Below are positions 55,227 to 64,000 of a DNA stretch of 64,000 nucleotides, piece after piece. Positions within the stretch are counted from its first letter, which is position 1, and each line of letters begins with the position of its first letter. The notes beneath the pieces were generated by a model. It was not told where the DNA came from, made no database searches, and was given only the letters and a program-made list of their open reading frames with translations. The stretch lies in the NCBI RefSeq assembly GCF_000014145.1, contig NC_008255.1, forward strand, positions 3,302,001-3,366,000, written 5' to 3'. The stretch comes from Cytophaga hutchinsonii ATCC 33406. Lineage in GTDB: Bacteria > Bacteroidota > Bacteroidia > Cytophagales > Cytophagaceae. Position numbers and translations under genes: made by a program.

Positions 55227-57167
55227 TTATTTTTTATAATGCTTACAAATTAATTCAATCATTTCATTTTGATGTTGAATAATTTCTTTTTTTGTCCAAA
55301 TTTCATTTTGAAAAATATAATAAGACTTCAAAGTATCATATGAAATATTCTTATTATTAAACATGCTTCGTTTTTCATCAACAGATTTATTACTGTACTC
55401 TGAGTTTTGTGAAACACTTAATAAAACTAAATTTCCAAATGAATGTAAAATCTCATTTTCATTTTTTGGATTTTTAATTATATTTTCTGGATTCTGAGGA
55501 TAAATGTGTTCCACTGAATTCCTAGATGTAATTCTATAATTTTCAAATTCACTAGTTTTAGGAAATGACCAGTTTTTCCACAAAATAAACTCCAACTTTT
55601 GAAACCAATAGTGTTGAAATTTTGTGCCATAACTTGAAGTTAAATATATTTCATATTCAAAGTCAGTATTAACAGTAGAATCAATCAATGCCAAAGACGC
55701 CTCTTTGTCGTTCATTGTTTTACATAAGGATAAGTTATTGTCAATTTTTTCTAAGCGGTCTAAATGTATATCTGAATTTGCATCTAAATCTCCGTGATAC
55801 TCTAATAAATATCCGAGGTAAGAAGTAAGCCAGAACTGTCTCAAATAATCTCCAGTAAAATATAGTACACTTTGTAACATAAGCATGCTAGACTTGGCAT
55901 ACTTGGTTCTTGAATAATAATTGGTAGAATTTTTATTGATATTGATAAGTTCTAACTGTTCTGTTTTTGTATCTACATCACTTATCCATTTTATTATATA
56001 CTTATCAAACAAAAATCGAACTTTCCATAGCAAAACAAAAAACCGCTTTATCTCATTTGGATCATTCAGTTCTTCGATTGGCTTAAATATTTCAATGATC
56101 CGATTTACATGAAAAGTACCTTCAAAATCTGGTTTACCTTCATTTCGCAAATGCAATCTATATGTATGCAACAGTAATTGTCCGAAGTTGATGACGGAAC
56201 GGCAAAATACTTCTTCTGATTCTCGTTTTTCGTCTATAACCCCTTTCTTTATTTCTACATAAGGCTCGCAATCTTCTAATGTTAACCCTTCTATAGTAAA
56301 TATTGAATTTTTAGTTTCTATGGGTATCTCTGAATTAATATCATTAAAAAGAAATTTTGTTTTATCAAATTCATTGAGTCTGCATAAATCTACTGTAGCC
56401 CAATCCGTTTGGGGGAAAGAATCTCGAACGTTTCTTTCGAAAAAATTATTCATATTCTCACAAGCTTCCCAAATTTTACTATACAAGACTTTTTCATCAA
56501 TACATTTCAATAGATTGGCTTTAACAATATCGGTTTGTTCCAATTGCAATCCGGCACTATTAATCGTAGAAAAGAGCTTATTTAAATCAATTGCATGAGG
56601 GGTGGTATTTTTTATTAATTGAACCTTGGTATAAATATAGTCTCCAAATTTTTTAAGCTCTTCATGAGTTATGGTTTGAATTATTCCATTAATATTTACT
56701 AAAGCTTTGGCTATGTTTTTTAGATAGGGATATTTCGCAATCTCGCTACTCTCAATAATTTTAATATCCTCATCTTTATCTTTCTCCAACAAACTTTTGA
56801 AATAATCTTCTACTTCCGTTCTTATTTCAAAATTCATTTTTAAAGACTTATCTGTATTGGTCAAGAAATTCTCAATCTCTGATTTTTTATTTATTCTTGA
56901 AAATACAAATGCTATTAACCATAATGTAGTGAAACGTTGTTGACCATCAATTAACTCAGCCTTCATCCCATTTTCTTTGGTAAGAATAGTGCCTATATAA
57001 TAATCTTCCTCCTTGTTATATTGATATGATTTATAAAAGTCGCCTAATAATTTTTCAATTTGTTCATCACCCCATACATAAGGCCGCTGATAAGTAGGAA
57101 TAGTAAAACTAAACTTTTGCAAATCAGCAAGATTCACTATTGAAGTATTGAATATCTTATTGCTCAT
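55227..57167 (-). CDS. DUF262 protein with C-terminal HNH (DUF1524) domain
   Basis: 646 residues. The N-terminal DUF262 domain has FTIPTYQRPYVWGDEQIEKLL and the DGQQR motif in ELIDGQQRFTTLW (near 75), used for NTP-linked catalysis in GmrSD-like proteins. The C-terminal HNH-type motif is SVEHIYPQNPENI followed by SFGNLVLLSVSQNSEYSNKS (near 550-590). Two-domain proteins of this layout resemble GmrSD type IV restriction enzymes, which cut modified DNA. The start overlaps the preceding DUF262 gene by 11 bases, indicating coupled translation and perhaps a two-protein complex. Role in anti-phage defence is inference. Confidence 0.85.
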   Translation of the reverse strand: MSNKIFNTSIVNLADLQKFSFTIPTYQRPYVWGDEQIEKLLGDFYKSYQYNKEEDYYIGTILTKENGMKAELIDGQQRFTTLWLIAFVFSRINKKSEIENFLTNTDKSLKMNFEIRTEVEDYFKSLLEKDKDEDIKIIESSEIAKYPYLKNIAKALVNINGIIQTITHEELKKFGDYIYTKVQLIKNTTPHAIDLNKLFSTINSAGLQLEQTDIVKANLLKCIDEKVLYSKIWEACENMNNFFERNVRDSFPQTDWATVDLCRLNEFDKTKFLFNDINSEIPIETKNSIFTIEGLTLEDCEPYVEIKKGVIDEKRESEEVFCRSVINFGQLLLHTYRLHLRNEGKPDFEGTFHVNRIIEIFKPIEELNDPNEIKRFFVLLWKVRFLFDKYIIKWISDVDTKTEQLELININKNSTNYYSRTKYAKSSMLMLQSVLYFTGDYLRQFWLTSYLGYLLEYHGDLDANSDIHLDRLEKIDNNLSLCKTMNDKEASLALIDSTVNTDFEYEIYLTSSYGTKFQHYWFQKLEFILWKNWSFPKTSEFENYRITSRNSVEHIYPQNPENIIKNPKNENEILHSFGNLVLLSVSQNSEYSNKSVDEKRSMFNNKNISYDTLKSYYIFQNEIWTKKEIIQHQNEMIELICKHYKK

Positions 57168-58656
57168 TGTTTTCTTTAATTTTAGTTACAATGGCAGTTA
57201 AAAAAGCTTTGTCAAAAGCTTTTGGAGTTTTCTTGAAATCTTCTGTTTTACCAAACTCATTAAAATAATTATTCAATGAACCAATGTGCTTATCTTTTGA
57301 TTCTTTCACTCCTAAATTGTCAGTATTAAAGGTGTACTTAAATCTTTTTAGATATAAAATGAGTTCATCTACTGTATAAACTTCAATGATATTATCAATA
57401 AATTGATTTTCAAAAACGAATTTGAAAATGCTATCCTCTCTAACGTTTCTACTTGAAGAAACCCTTAGCGAATAAATAGAACGATATAACCATAAACTGG
57501 CTTCAAATAAGCGGTAAAATCCAAAACGGCTTACATAAGTGATAATGCAAATTTCTAACAACTCTTTTAAGAACAATGTGCCCGAATTGCCATGCATCAA
57601 CTTTTCGTTAAAATCATAAAAAGCATCGCTTACTCTGTAATCTTTTTTGCTTCTATTGAATAGTACATCGTGTAAGTGCACATAATCATTGATATAATCA
57701 AGAGTATTATTACCATCCGACAAAGGTTGCTTTAGTTGCTTATAGTTGCTTTCATGCATTTGAAATGCCCTGCCAGCCTCCATTTTTACAGCACTATAAT
57801 AAAATGAAATATCTTCCTTGTCGTGTTTTGTATTTTCAGTAAATTCTTCAATTAAGACTTCCTTTATTCCTTTTTCATCTCTGTAAAAAGGGAACCTGCG
57901 CCAATTTCTGTTATCCCAAAATCTTATTTTAGTAAGATTTTGAATGATACTTTCTATTTTTTCACTTTCGATGCCTTCCCATTTTCGGGCCTGATAATTT
58001 ATATTTTTTTCAGAAGAAATGGCTCGTAAATGATGTGCCTTTATTATATCAGAACCACTCAATCGAACACCTCCTGTATTCTGAGTTTCAAAAAAAGTAT
58101 AGGCTAAATCTTCGGTAGCAGTAACTACCAACGTTACATTAATTTTATCAAAATCAATATAGTTGAGGACTTCTGTATCGGCATAATCAAAAACATCTTT
58201 TGCGTGTACACTTTTAAGGTAAGAAAAATTGCGTTTTATATTATTGATGCTGGTAGTAGAAGTATATTGAATCCCACTTTTAATTTCTTTATTGATAATA
58301 GAATTGATGAGCAATAATGTTGTTATTCGTTGCTGTCCGTCAATGATTTTAAGTGTGCCTTCATCCTTATGTACTATTATGCTACCTAAATAAAAAAGTG
58401 GTTTGTCATTATCCGTATTTTTATAATATTCAATAAAATCATCTAAAAGCCGATTGATCTGTTTTTCTTTCCAGACATATGGTCGTTGATATTCTGGTAT
58501 ACATAACTGACCTTTTATATTAGTATTGGGAATAGCTTTTTGAAAGGTATTTATTAAATCATTAAAGGTACAGCTTACAACTTCAATACCAGTCTTTTGA
58601 TTAACTGAAAGTGATGTTGTTTTATTTAATAATGTTAATAATAGACCAGTTTCCAT
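57157..58656 (-). CDS. DUF262 protein lacking the HNH domain
   Basis: 499 residues. DUF262 signature: CIPEYQRPYVWKEKQINRLLDDF and KIIDGQQRITTLLLI (near 106). The middle is shared with the protein downstream (FFETQNTGGVRLSGSDIIKAHHLRA), but the C-terminal HNH motif is absent and the protein ends in a lysine-rich tail. It follows hsdS by one base and overlaps the next gene by 11 bases. It may act as the NTPase partner of the HNH-bearing paralogue; that is inference from pairing. Confidence 0.83.
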   Translation of the reverse strand: METGLLLTLLNKTTSLSVNQKTGIEVVSCTFNDLINTFQKAIPNTNIKGQLCIPEYQRPYVWKEKQINRLLDDFIEYYKNTDNDKPLFYLGSIIVHKDEGTLKIIDGQQRITTLLLINSIINKEIKSGIQYTSTTSINNIKRNFSYLKSVHAKDVFDYADTEVLNYIDFDKINVTLVVTATEDLAYTFFETQNTGGVRLSGSDIIKAHHLRAISSEKNINYQARKWEGIESEKIESIIQNLTKIRFWDNRNWRRFPFYRDEKGIKEVLIEEFTENTKHDKEDISFYYSAVKMEAGRAFQMHESNYKQLKQPLSDGNNTLDYINDYVHLHDVLFNRSKKDYRVSDAFYDFNEKLMHGNSGTLFLKELLEICIITYVSRFGFYRLFEASLWLYRSIYSLRVSSSRNVREDSIFKFVFENQFIDNIIEVYTVDELILYLKRFKYTFNTDNLGVKESKDKHIGSLNNYFNEFGKTEDFKKTPKAFDKAFLTAIVTKIKENNEQ

Positions 58657-58657
58657 A

Positions 58658-59956
58658 CTAACTCACCTTTATTTTACCCGTTACCGCACTATTAACCAAA
58701 TTCGCCTTGTATTCTTTTAACTTTTCTATTTCATTTTCTTTGAGGGAAATGGCAGTGGCAATTTTGGCTGTGGTGGTTTCTATATATTCCACAATTTGCT
58801 GTTGTTCTGAAAGAGGCGGAATAGCAATGTATATAGTTTTCAAGTCATTTATATTAAATCTAAAAACTTTTATTCCAGTTGCATATTTCCTTAGTTCTTT
58901 TGAAAACACTCTTGAAGTAAAGTATAAATAATGACTATTTATTTTATCATTATTTGGATTCAACAATATTTGTTCACCTCCGATTAAACCTAAATCATTT
59001 CTTTTATAATATGCAGTATGCCCCAATTCTTCAATTGTCTCTGATGTAGCAATAATTATAGTATCACCGTAATTTACTATTTGGCTTGCCTTGTAAAATT
59101 CATTATTGACAAAATAATTATATTCTTCATTCACTTCATTTACTTTATATGTTTTCCCATATTGTAATGCAACATACTCTCCATCATTTAGTAAATCATC
59201 TTTTCCAAAACTTGAATTCCCTCTAATGAAATTACATAATCCAAGTAATTTCTTCACCTCCCAACCCTCCGGCACCTCGCCAATCCATTCAACACCGCTG
59301 TCCTTCATTTTAACCTTTGGATTCAACCCACGGGTAACGGCTTTGTGTATGAGAATTTGTCTGCGTTCTTTAAGTAGTTCTATTTGCTTTTGTTTGATAG
59401 ATATCGCTTGGTCTATCTTAGCAGTTTTGTCGTCAAGAAAAGTGGCGATACAGGATTGCTCATCAATTTTAGGAATTGGTAGAAGAGAATAAGATAGCTC
59501 AGGATAGCTAATATTTTTTCCTTCTCGTATTCCAACAATGCTTGTTTGTAATTCTGAAATAAAAGCTGATGACTTAAACAAATATTTATAATACTGATTG
59601 GCAATTTTTCTCTTAGTTTTTAAAACAGTATAAGCTGGGCTAATTATACCATCATGATGGCAATACTCTAAACCACCCTCAAACGACCTTAAGCTTATAG
59701 CAAAATCGCCTTTTTGTATAAACTTAAAAGACTCTAATGCGCCAGACGGCATAACCATTCTACTTTCTACCCAACTCCTAGGAACAACACCTTGATTTTG
59801 TGTAACGGACAGCAATTCTTCATTCTGTTTATTTTTTTCAGAATAATCTCTGAACAAATGTTTCATCCGAATACATTCCCAATGCTTCGGTATCTCACCC
59901 AACCATTCCACACCCGAATCTTTGTATGCAGGATATTTTTGTAGTTTAGTTTTCAT
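58658..59956 (-). CDS. hsdS: Type I restriction specificity subunit HsdS
   Basis: 432 residues with the usual two target-recognition halves. Each half opens with the same motif, KDSGVEWLGEIPKHWE (near 13) and KDSGVEWIGEVPEGWE (near 222), and closes in a coiled-coil spacer (IDQAISIKQKQIELLKERRQ; IATAISLKENEIEKLKEYK). HsdS determines the bipartite DNA target for the methylase and nuclease. Its start overlaps the upstream DUF1016 gene by 11 bases. Recognition sequence cannot be predicted. Confidence 0.95.
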   Translation of the reverse strand: MKTKLQKYPAYKDSGVEWLGEIPKHWECIRMKHLFRDYSEKNKQNEELLSVTQNQGVVPRSWVESRMVMPSGALESFKFIQKGDFAISLRSFEGGLEYCHHDGIISPAYTVLKTKRKIANQYYKYLFKSSAFISELQTSIVGIREGKNISYPELSYSLLPIPKIDEQSCIATFLDDKTAKIDQAISIKQKQIELLKERRQILIHKAVTRGLNPKVKMKDSGVEWIGEVPEGWEVKKLLGLCNFIRGNSSFGKDDLLNDGEYVALQYGKTYKVNEVNEEYNYFVNNEFYKASQIVNYGDTIIIATSETIEELGHTAYYKRNDLGLIGGEQILLNPNNDKINSHYLYFTSRVFSKELRKYATGIKVFRFNINDLKTIYIAIPPLSEQQQIVEYIETTTAKIATAISLKENEIEKLKEYKANLVNSAVTGKIKVS

Positions 59957-61091
59957 CGGTATCGTTTGTTAGATGTTGCAATTCATTTTCCAGTTCTTCA
60001 ACGGTGGGCAAACTGCTTTTAAGATTTTCGGGGAGTATTTCGGTAAAACTAAATTCACTTATACCTATAGGTTTGTTGATGTCGCGCAAGGCAAACTCTG
60101 CTTCAATGTTGTTTTTATCGCGACACAACAAAATACCTATGGTTGGTTTATCGTCGTCTTGCTTCAACAAGGTATCTACAGCAGATAAATAAAAATTCAT
60201 TTTGCCTGTGTATTCCGGCACAAACTTGGTGTTCTTCAATTCAATCACCACATAACATTTCAGTTTGATGTGGTAAAAAAGCAAATCCAAATAGTAATCG
60301 TTCTCTGCTATTTCCAGATGGTATTGCTGGCCTACAAAAGCAAAACCTTTCCCCAACTCCAGCAAAAATTTAGAGATGTGTGTAATCAATTGTTTCTCCA
60401 AATCCTTTTCCTTCATGGTACCGGCCATATTCACGAAATCAAAATTGTAGGGATCTTTAAGCGTCTGCTGCGCTAGATCAGACAAAGGCTCTGGCAGCGT
60501 CTGTTTAAAATTGGTTATAGCTTTCCCTTGCCTTTCAAACAACTGAGATTTTATCTGCAACGCCAAGGTTTCGCGTCCCCAGGCATTGCTAATCGTTTGC
60601 TGAAGATAAAACTGGGCTTCTGTATAACTTTTTGATTTGGTAAAAATCAGTATGTTATGCCCCCAGGGTATTTGTGCAACAAACTGTTGCCCAAATACAT
60701 TTACCTGTTTTTCAATATGTTGTAATTGGTCAACAGATTGTTGACTTATTTCTCCAACACCTTGTTGAACATTTGGAGTAACTGGCAATTGGGCAACAGC
60801 TTGTTGACCAATTGCATTTTGATAAAATAAGTAGAAACTACGGCAATATTTAAGATTAGTGGTTGAAAGCCCTTTCATTTCTGGAAATTCAACCTGCAAA
60901 TCATGAGAAACCTGCTCAATAAATTTTGTTCCCCAGGCAGTCTGCTTTTCAGCAATCATTTTGCCCAGATCCCAATAAAATTCAATCAAAGCAGCATTAA
61001 TCGCCAAAGATGCCTTAACCTGAGACGAACGGATTTTTGATTTCAGTTCAACAATCCAGTTTTTGTACGCTATGTCCGTAATGTGACTCAT
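59946..61091 (-). CDS. PDDEXK nuclease of the DUF1016 (YhcG) family with internal repeat expansion
   Basis: 381 residues. The N-terminal part (SSQVKASLAINAALIEFYWDLGKMI) is the DUF1016 N domain and the C-terminal part is the nuclease: DLLFYHIKLKCYVVIELKN (D...ELK near 270-285). Between them, residues about 95-145 contain four QQxV units (GQQAVAQLP, VQQGVGEIS, QQSVDQLQ, GQQFVAQIP), encoded by CAACA-N3-TGTTG palindromes. The usual IPWGHN motif follows. This family is often embedded in type I RM operons. Whether it acts as a nuclease against phage or on cell DNA is not known. Confidence 0.9.
   Translation of the reverse strand: MSHITDIAYKNWIVELKSKIRSSQVKASLAINAALIEFYWDLGKMIAEKQTAWGTKFIEQVSHDLQVEFPEMKGLSTTNLKYCRSFYLFYQNAIGQQAVAQLPVTPNVQQGVGEISQQSVDQLQHIEKQVNVFGQQFVAQIPWGHNILIFTKSKSYTEAQFYLQQTISNAWGRETLALQIKSQLFERQGKAITNFKQTLPEPLSDLAQQTLKDPYNFDFVNMAGTMKEKDLEKQLITHISKFLLELGKGFAFVGQQYHLEIAENDYYLDLLFYHIKLKCYVVIELKNTKFVPEYTGKMNFYLSAVDTLLKQDDDKPTIGILLCRDKNNIEAEFALRDINKPIGISEFSFTEILPENLKSSLPTVEELENELQHLTNDTDEN
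60676..60806. repeat. Four CAACA-N3-TGTTG palindromes inside the DUF1016 gene
   Basis: Units at 60677-60689, 60731-60743, 60755-60767 and 60794-60806, each with its own flanking complementary bases (for example GTCAACA-gat-TGTTGAC). They encode the repeated QQxV motif. The same core occurs three times at 50864-50942. Confidence 0.85.
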
Positions 61092-61100
61092 AATAAAAAA

Positions 61101-63452
61101 TTACAATCCTAAAATTTCTGCAATCAGTCCATCGCTTTCCTTTTCCAAGGCCAGGATGTCTGCCGTAACATCTTCAATGCTTCGTAAGGGTTTATGCTTA
61201 TAGAAATATTTATTAAAACTTATTTCATATCCGATTTTGGTAGCATCTAAATTGATCCAGGCTTCGCCTACATGTGGTTTTACTTCACGCAAAAAGTAGG
61301 TATAAATAGCCTCTTTCAGCGGTACATTTTCGGTATCACGCAAATTACTTTCTGTTTCGTATTCCAGGTATTCGCCTTTTTTCTCCGTTGCAAAGTAACC
61401 GTAATCACCCAATTCTTTTTCTTTGCAACCCAAATAGGCAAGCAGTTCTTTTAGTTTATCGCCTGCTAATTTCGTTGTTCCTTTTACCACCTTTTCAGCA
61501 TCTGCATCATACCAGCTAACTGCATTCAGAATCGCATTTTTTTCAGAAGAAGAAAGCTTTAGTTTTTTTGCGGCTAATGCTTCGTCTACCCTTTCTTTAA
61601 AAAGATTAAAATCATTGAACTCTTTCGATCCTATTTTTTTCATTAGATCCATAGCAAGTGTTACCAGGTCCAACTGTTTTTGCCAGGTAGCTTGAGTTAC
61701 AAGTGTCTTAGTTTGCTTGGCATTTAAGTTTAACTCATTTTTTTCGCACCACTCAATAATTGCCTTTTCATGTTTGGCAATTTCGGTATATACTTTTTCC
61801 CTATACGTTTCGTAGGCCCAGGCCATCGGTTCGCGCAGGGTTTTATCAAAACGAAGTTCTTCAATACGTTCAGCTGTGAATTGTGCTTTCAAACGTTTTG
61901 GTCGTTCAATGGTAACTTTGTAATATCCAAAATCTGTGTTATCAAAAACTTTTGAAGAAATCCCTTGTTCATCATCAACCTTTCGGTCAACAGCCTGCAT
62001 CTTCTCGTAGACAGATACGATCTCGCGTATGTGCTCGGGAGCAAACTCACAGTTTTTATTTCCTAAGTTTTTACGCAGTTTACGGAACATAAAACCGGCA
62101 TCAATCAACTGCACCTTGCCTTTTCTTTTGTTCGATTTGTTGTTGCTTAAAATCCAGATATAGGTAGTGATACCCGTATTGTAAAACAAGTTATTCGGCA
62201 TTTGCACAATGGCTTCCAACCAATCGTTTTCAATAATATACCTGCGGATATTGCTTTCGCCTCCACCGGCATCACCTGTAAACAAACTACTACCATTATG
62301 CACCGATGCAATGCGCGAGCCCAATTTACTTTGAGAAAGCGGTTTCATTTTATTCACCATTTCCATCAGGAAAAGTAATTGCCCATCTGAAGAGCGTGGT
62401 GTGGCATCTGCTTCTTCTTCAATTCCCCAATAGTTTTGAAGCTTGATTTTAAAACGAGGATCAATAATATCTTTCCCATCTTTTATAAACTTTTGCTCAC
62501 TCGCCCAGGACTTACCATAGGGCGGATTGGAAAGCATAAAATCAAACGTAGTACCAGCAAATTCATTGGTTGAAAGCGTAGAACCTACACGAATGTTTTC
62601 AGGGTTATTCCCCTTAATCATCATATCTGATTTGCAAATGGCATAGGTTTCATCATTGATTTCCTTGCCGTACAAATACACATCTCCTTTAGCTTTTATT
62701 TCACCATCTTCATCCTTGATAAAATTCTGTGATTCTGTAAGCATACCACCGCTTCCACAGGCAGGATCGTAAATGGTCATTACCGGAGGAAGTTTGTCTT
62801 TGATGGGTTCAAAAATAATATGCGTCATCAAATCAATTACTTCGCGCGGTGTAAAGTGCTCCCCAGCTTCTTCGTTATTGTCTTCATTGAATTTACGGAT
62901 CAGTTCTTCAAACACATAACCCATCCCAAGATTGCTTAAGGGCGGAAGCTTTCTTCCATCAGGATCATTTTTTTCAAAAGGAGTAAGATTGATATACGAC
63001 GAAGTAAATTTCTCTAATACATTCAACAAAACATCTTTCGATGCCATGTGCTGAACTTGCCTTTTAAGATTAAATTTCTCAATGATCTCTTTTACGTTGC
63101 CACTATACCCTTTTAAATAGTCTTCAAAATTAGCCTGAAGAATTTGTTGATTATTGGTTGCCGTATCGTGTAGCCTTTGCAACGTCCATTCGCTCGTATT
63201 GTAAAAGACATAACCACTTGCCTGGCGCAATCCATTTTCATCCCACTCTGTAAACTTGGCTTCATCTTTCTGAAAAGCCATCTCTTCCAATACAGCATCT
63301 TTGGTTGGTTCAAGGAGTGCGTCTAATCTCCTCAATACCACCATGGGCAAAATCACATCCCGGTACTTCCCTCGTACATATACATCACGCAAACAATCGT
63401 CTGCGATAGACCAAATAAAGGATACTAGTTTATTGTGTACTGCCTGATTCAT
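61101..63452 (-). CDS. hsdM: Type I restriction-modification DNA methylase HsdM
   Basis: 783 residues. The N6-adenine methylase core has the AdoMet motif TIYDPACGSGGMLTE (near 232) and the catalytic NPPYGKSW (near 312). An HsdM N-terminal helical region with HFTPREVIDLM precedes it. The C-terminal 250 residues extend beyond a minimal HsdM and include a second, lysine-rich, helical region that is common in Bacteroidota versions. It methylates adenine at the HsdS target to protect self DNA. First gene of the operon, nine bases before the DUF1016 gene. Confidence 0.96.
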   Translation of the reverse strand: MNQAVHNKLVSFIWSIADDCLRDVYVRGKYRDVILPMVVLRRLDALLEPTKDAVLEEMAFQKDEAKFTEWDENGLRQASGYVFYNTSEWTLQRLHDTATNNQQILQANFEDYLKGYSGNVKEIIEKFNLKRQVQHMASKDVLLNVLEKFTSSYINLTPFEKNDPDGRKLPPLSNLGMGYVFEELIRKFNEDNNEEAGEHFTPREVIDLMTHIIFEPIKDKLPPVMTIYDPACGSGGMLTESQNFIKDEDGEIKAKGDVYLYGKEINDETYAICKSDMMIKGNNPENIRVGSTLSTNEFAGTTFDFMLSNPPYGKSWASEQKFIKDGKDIIDPRFKIKLQNYWGIEEEADATPRSSDGQLLFLMEMVNKMKPLSQSKLGSRIASVHNGSSLFTGDAGGGESNIRRYIIENDWLEAIVQMPNNLFYNTGITTYIWILSNNKSNKRKGKVQLIDAGFMFRKLRKNLGNKNCEFAPEHIREIVSVYEKMQAVDRKVDDEQGISSKVFDNTDFGYYKVTIERPKRLKAQFTAERIEELRFDKTLREPMAWAYETYREKVYTEIAKHEKAIIEWCEKNELNLNAKQTKTLVTQATWQKQLDLVTLAMDLMKKIGSKEFNDFNLFKERVDEALAAKKLKLSSSEKNAILNAVSWYDADAEKVVKGTTKLAGDKLKELLAYLGCKEKELGDYGYFATEKKGEYLEYETESNLRDTENVPLKEAIYTYFLREVKPHVGEAWINLDATKIGYEISFNKYFYKHKPLRSIEDVTADILALEKESDGLIAEILGL

Positions 63453-63670
63453 TTTGTATTTTATTACCTAATTATTTTTGTTAGTAAAGTATATTATTCC
63501 AATCAATGGTGATTTATGATTACATACAAATGCTTTATCATTAAGCCAATAACTTTATTTGACTACCGACAAAACAACGTTTTCGATTAAACCATAACCT
63601 ACATTGCATTATAGAAAAATATAACTTCTCAAGTTAATTATTTTTACCCTGGGATACTATATCCCTCCTC
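63453..63670 (-). promoter_or_regulatory. Upstream region of the restriction operon
   Basis: About 220 AT-rich bases before hsdM, holding the presumed operon promoter. I find no exact TTG-N19-TAnnTTTG match and no clear palindromic operator. Confidence 0.4.
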
Positions 63671-63675
63671 ATTAC

Positions 63676-63715
63676 AAAAAAAAATCCCTAAAGCTATAGA
63701 CTTTAGGGATTTAAT
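63676..63715 (-). terminator. Intrinsic terminator of the right-edge gene
   Basis: AAATCCCTAAAG (63682-63693) pairs perfectly with CTTTAGGGATTT (63701-63712), followed on the minus strand by a run of nine T. Confidence 0.9.
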
Positions 63716-63738
63716 AGTTTTTCATGATTAATCCTCCC

Positions 63739-63999
63739 TCACCCCACCTGCACCACCTGCATCGCACACACCTCTTTACCCATCCGCTTTGTGCCCTTGT
63801 AAAAAGCAATCCCAACGATACAGAGCAATGCAGTTTGTTCGGCGGAAGAAACAGGTAAGGTTACTGGTAAGGAAAGCTTCACCCGCATAGCAAAATCCGT
63901 ATAAAAGAAACCGGAATACACCTGCCCGCTAACAAACGCTGCATCGTGTAACGGAACATAGCGCCCTGTAGTAGCATGTACGCCATAGGCAGGCACACG
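63739..63999 (-). CDS. C-terminal part of an unknown protein (partial)
   Basis: The frame is open to the right edge, so the start lies outside the window; about 86 residues are seen. They include GRYVPLHDAAFVSG, a stretch RVKLSLPVTLPVSSAEQTALLCIVGIAFYKGTKRM that may be a buried helix, and a C-terminal end AMQVVQV. I do not recognise the family. It has its own terminator and belongs to a separate transcript from the restriction operon. Confidence 0.6.
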   Translation of the reverse strand, partial: RVPAYGVHATTGRYVPLHDAAFVSGQVYSGFFYTDFAMRVKLSLPVTLPVSSAEQTALLCIVGIAFYKGTKRMGKEVCAMQVVQVG

Positions 64000-64000
64000 C

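Noticed and set aside
52118-63452. BREX or DISARM system
   Set aside because: No pglZ, brxC, drmA or drmB-like gene is present; the core genes are standard type I hsdM/hsdS/hsdR.

Overview
The window reads as chromosomal DNA of a gliding, type IX secretion (T9SS) member of the Bacteroidota, most like a Cytophaga-type organism. The evidence is several proteins with type A and type B T9SS C-terminal sorting domains, SprB repeats, a PorP/SprF partner protein, PepSY-like periplasmic proteins, and one clear TTG-N19-TAnnTTTG promoter. The organism name is an inference. No ribosomal RNA, CRISPR array or transposase was seen.

Layout. 1-8.9 kb: a minus-strand cell-surface polysaccharide cluster (WecA-type initiating transferase, three GT4 glycosyltransferases, a hexapeptide acyltransferase, and a large kinase/nucleotidyltransferase/thymidylate-kinase-like fusion), with the 3' end of a probable O-antigen polymerase at the left edge and a membrane-anchored receiver protein. 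9.1-19.2 kb: a cytosolic hybrid histidine kinase, fructose-1,6-bisphosphatase, and a secreted FG-GAP/ASPIC protein. A perfect palindrome TTTCCA-N5-TGGAAA recurs in three intergenic regions of this part. 19.2-22 kb: small genes, including two unannotated mini-proteins sharing a VSDMG motif, a SUFU-domain protein and a PepSY-like protein.

22-27 kb is the most interesting segment: an RNA-repair locus with RtcB ligase, two tRNA genes (Phe GAA and Tyr GUA), an ORF-free segment able to fold into a closed structured RNA with a U-tract, a Ro60/TROVE protein and a WYL-domain regulator. The upstream regions of rtcB, the TROVE gene and the WYL gene each carry GCGCA-N8-GCGCA, and in the first two it lies exactly 4 nt before a nnnnTTTG -7-like box. 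This suggests one small regulon for sensing and repairing damaged RNA. 27-31 kb: a second PepSY-like protein, an ArsR/SRPBCC/DoxX group with a tandem operator, a frameshifted YdeI-like gene, a RibD-type reductase and a DUF4256 protein.

31-48 kb: T9SS cargo and gliding-type surface proteins. They include an operon-like run (33.6-44.8 kb) of a lipoprotein, a giant Ig-like repeat protein, two SprB-repeat type B cargo proteins and a PorP/SprF protein, then an AI-2E family permease and a DNRLRE/LamG surface protein. A family of short hairpin repeats beginning GTAGGGGC occurs repeatedly between 33 and 50 kb. Its stems vary but keep pairing, and in two genes the repeat supplies the stop codon.

48-51.7 kb: small hypothetical genes and a metallophosphoesterase broken by a GC-rich palindrome. 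51.8-63.5 kb: a type I restriction-modification operon (hsdM, PDDEXK nuclease of the DUF1016 family, hsdS, two DUF262 proteins, hsdR) with an XRE regulator facing it. CAACA-N3-TGTTG palindromes are amplified both inside the DUF1016 gene and in an intergenic region 10 kb away. A partial unknown gene closes the window.
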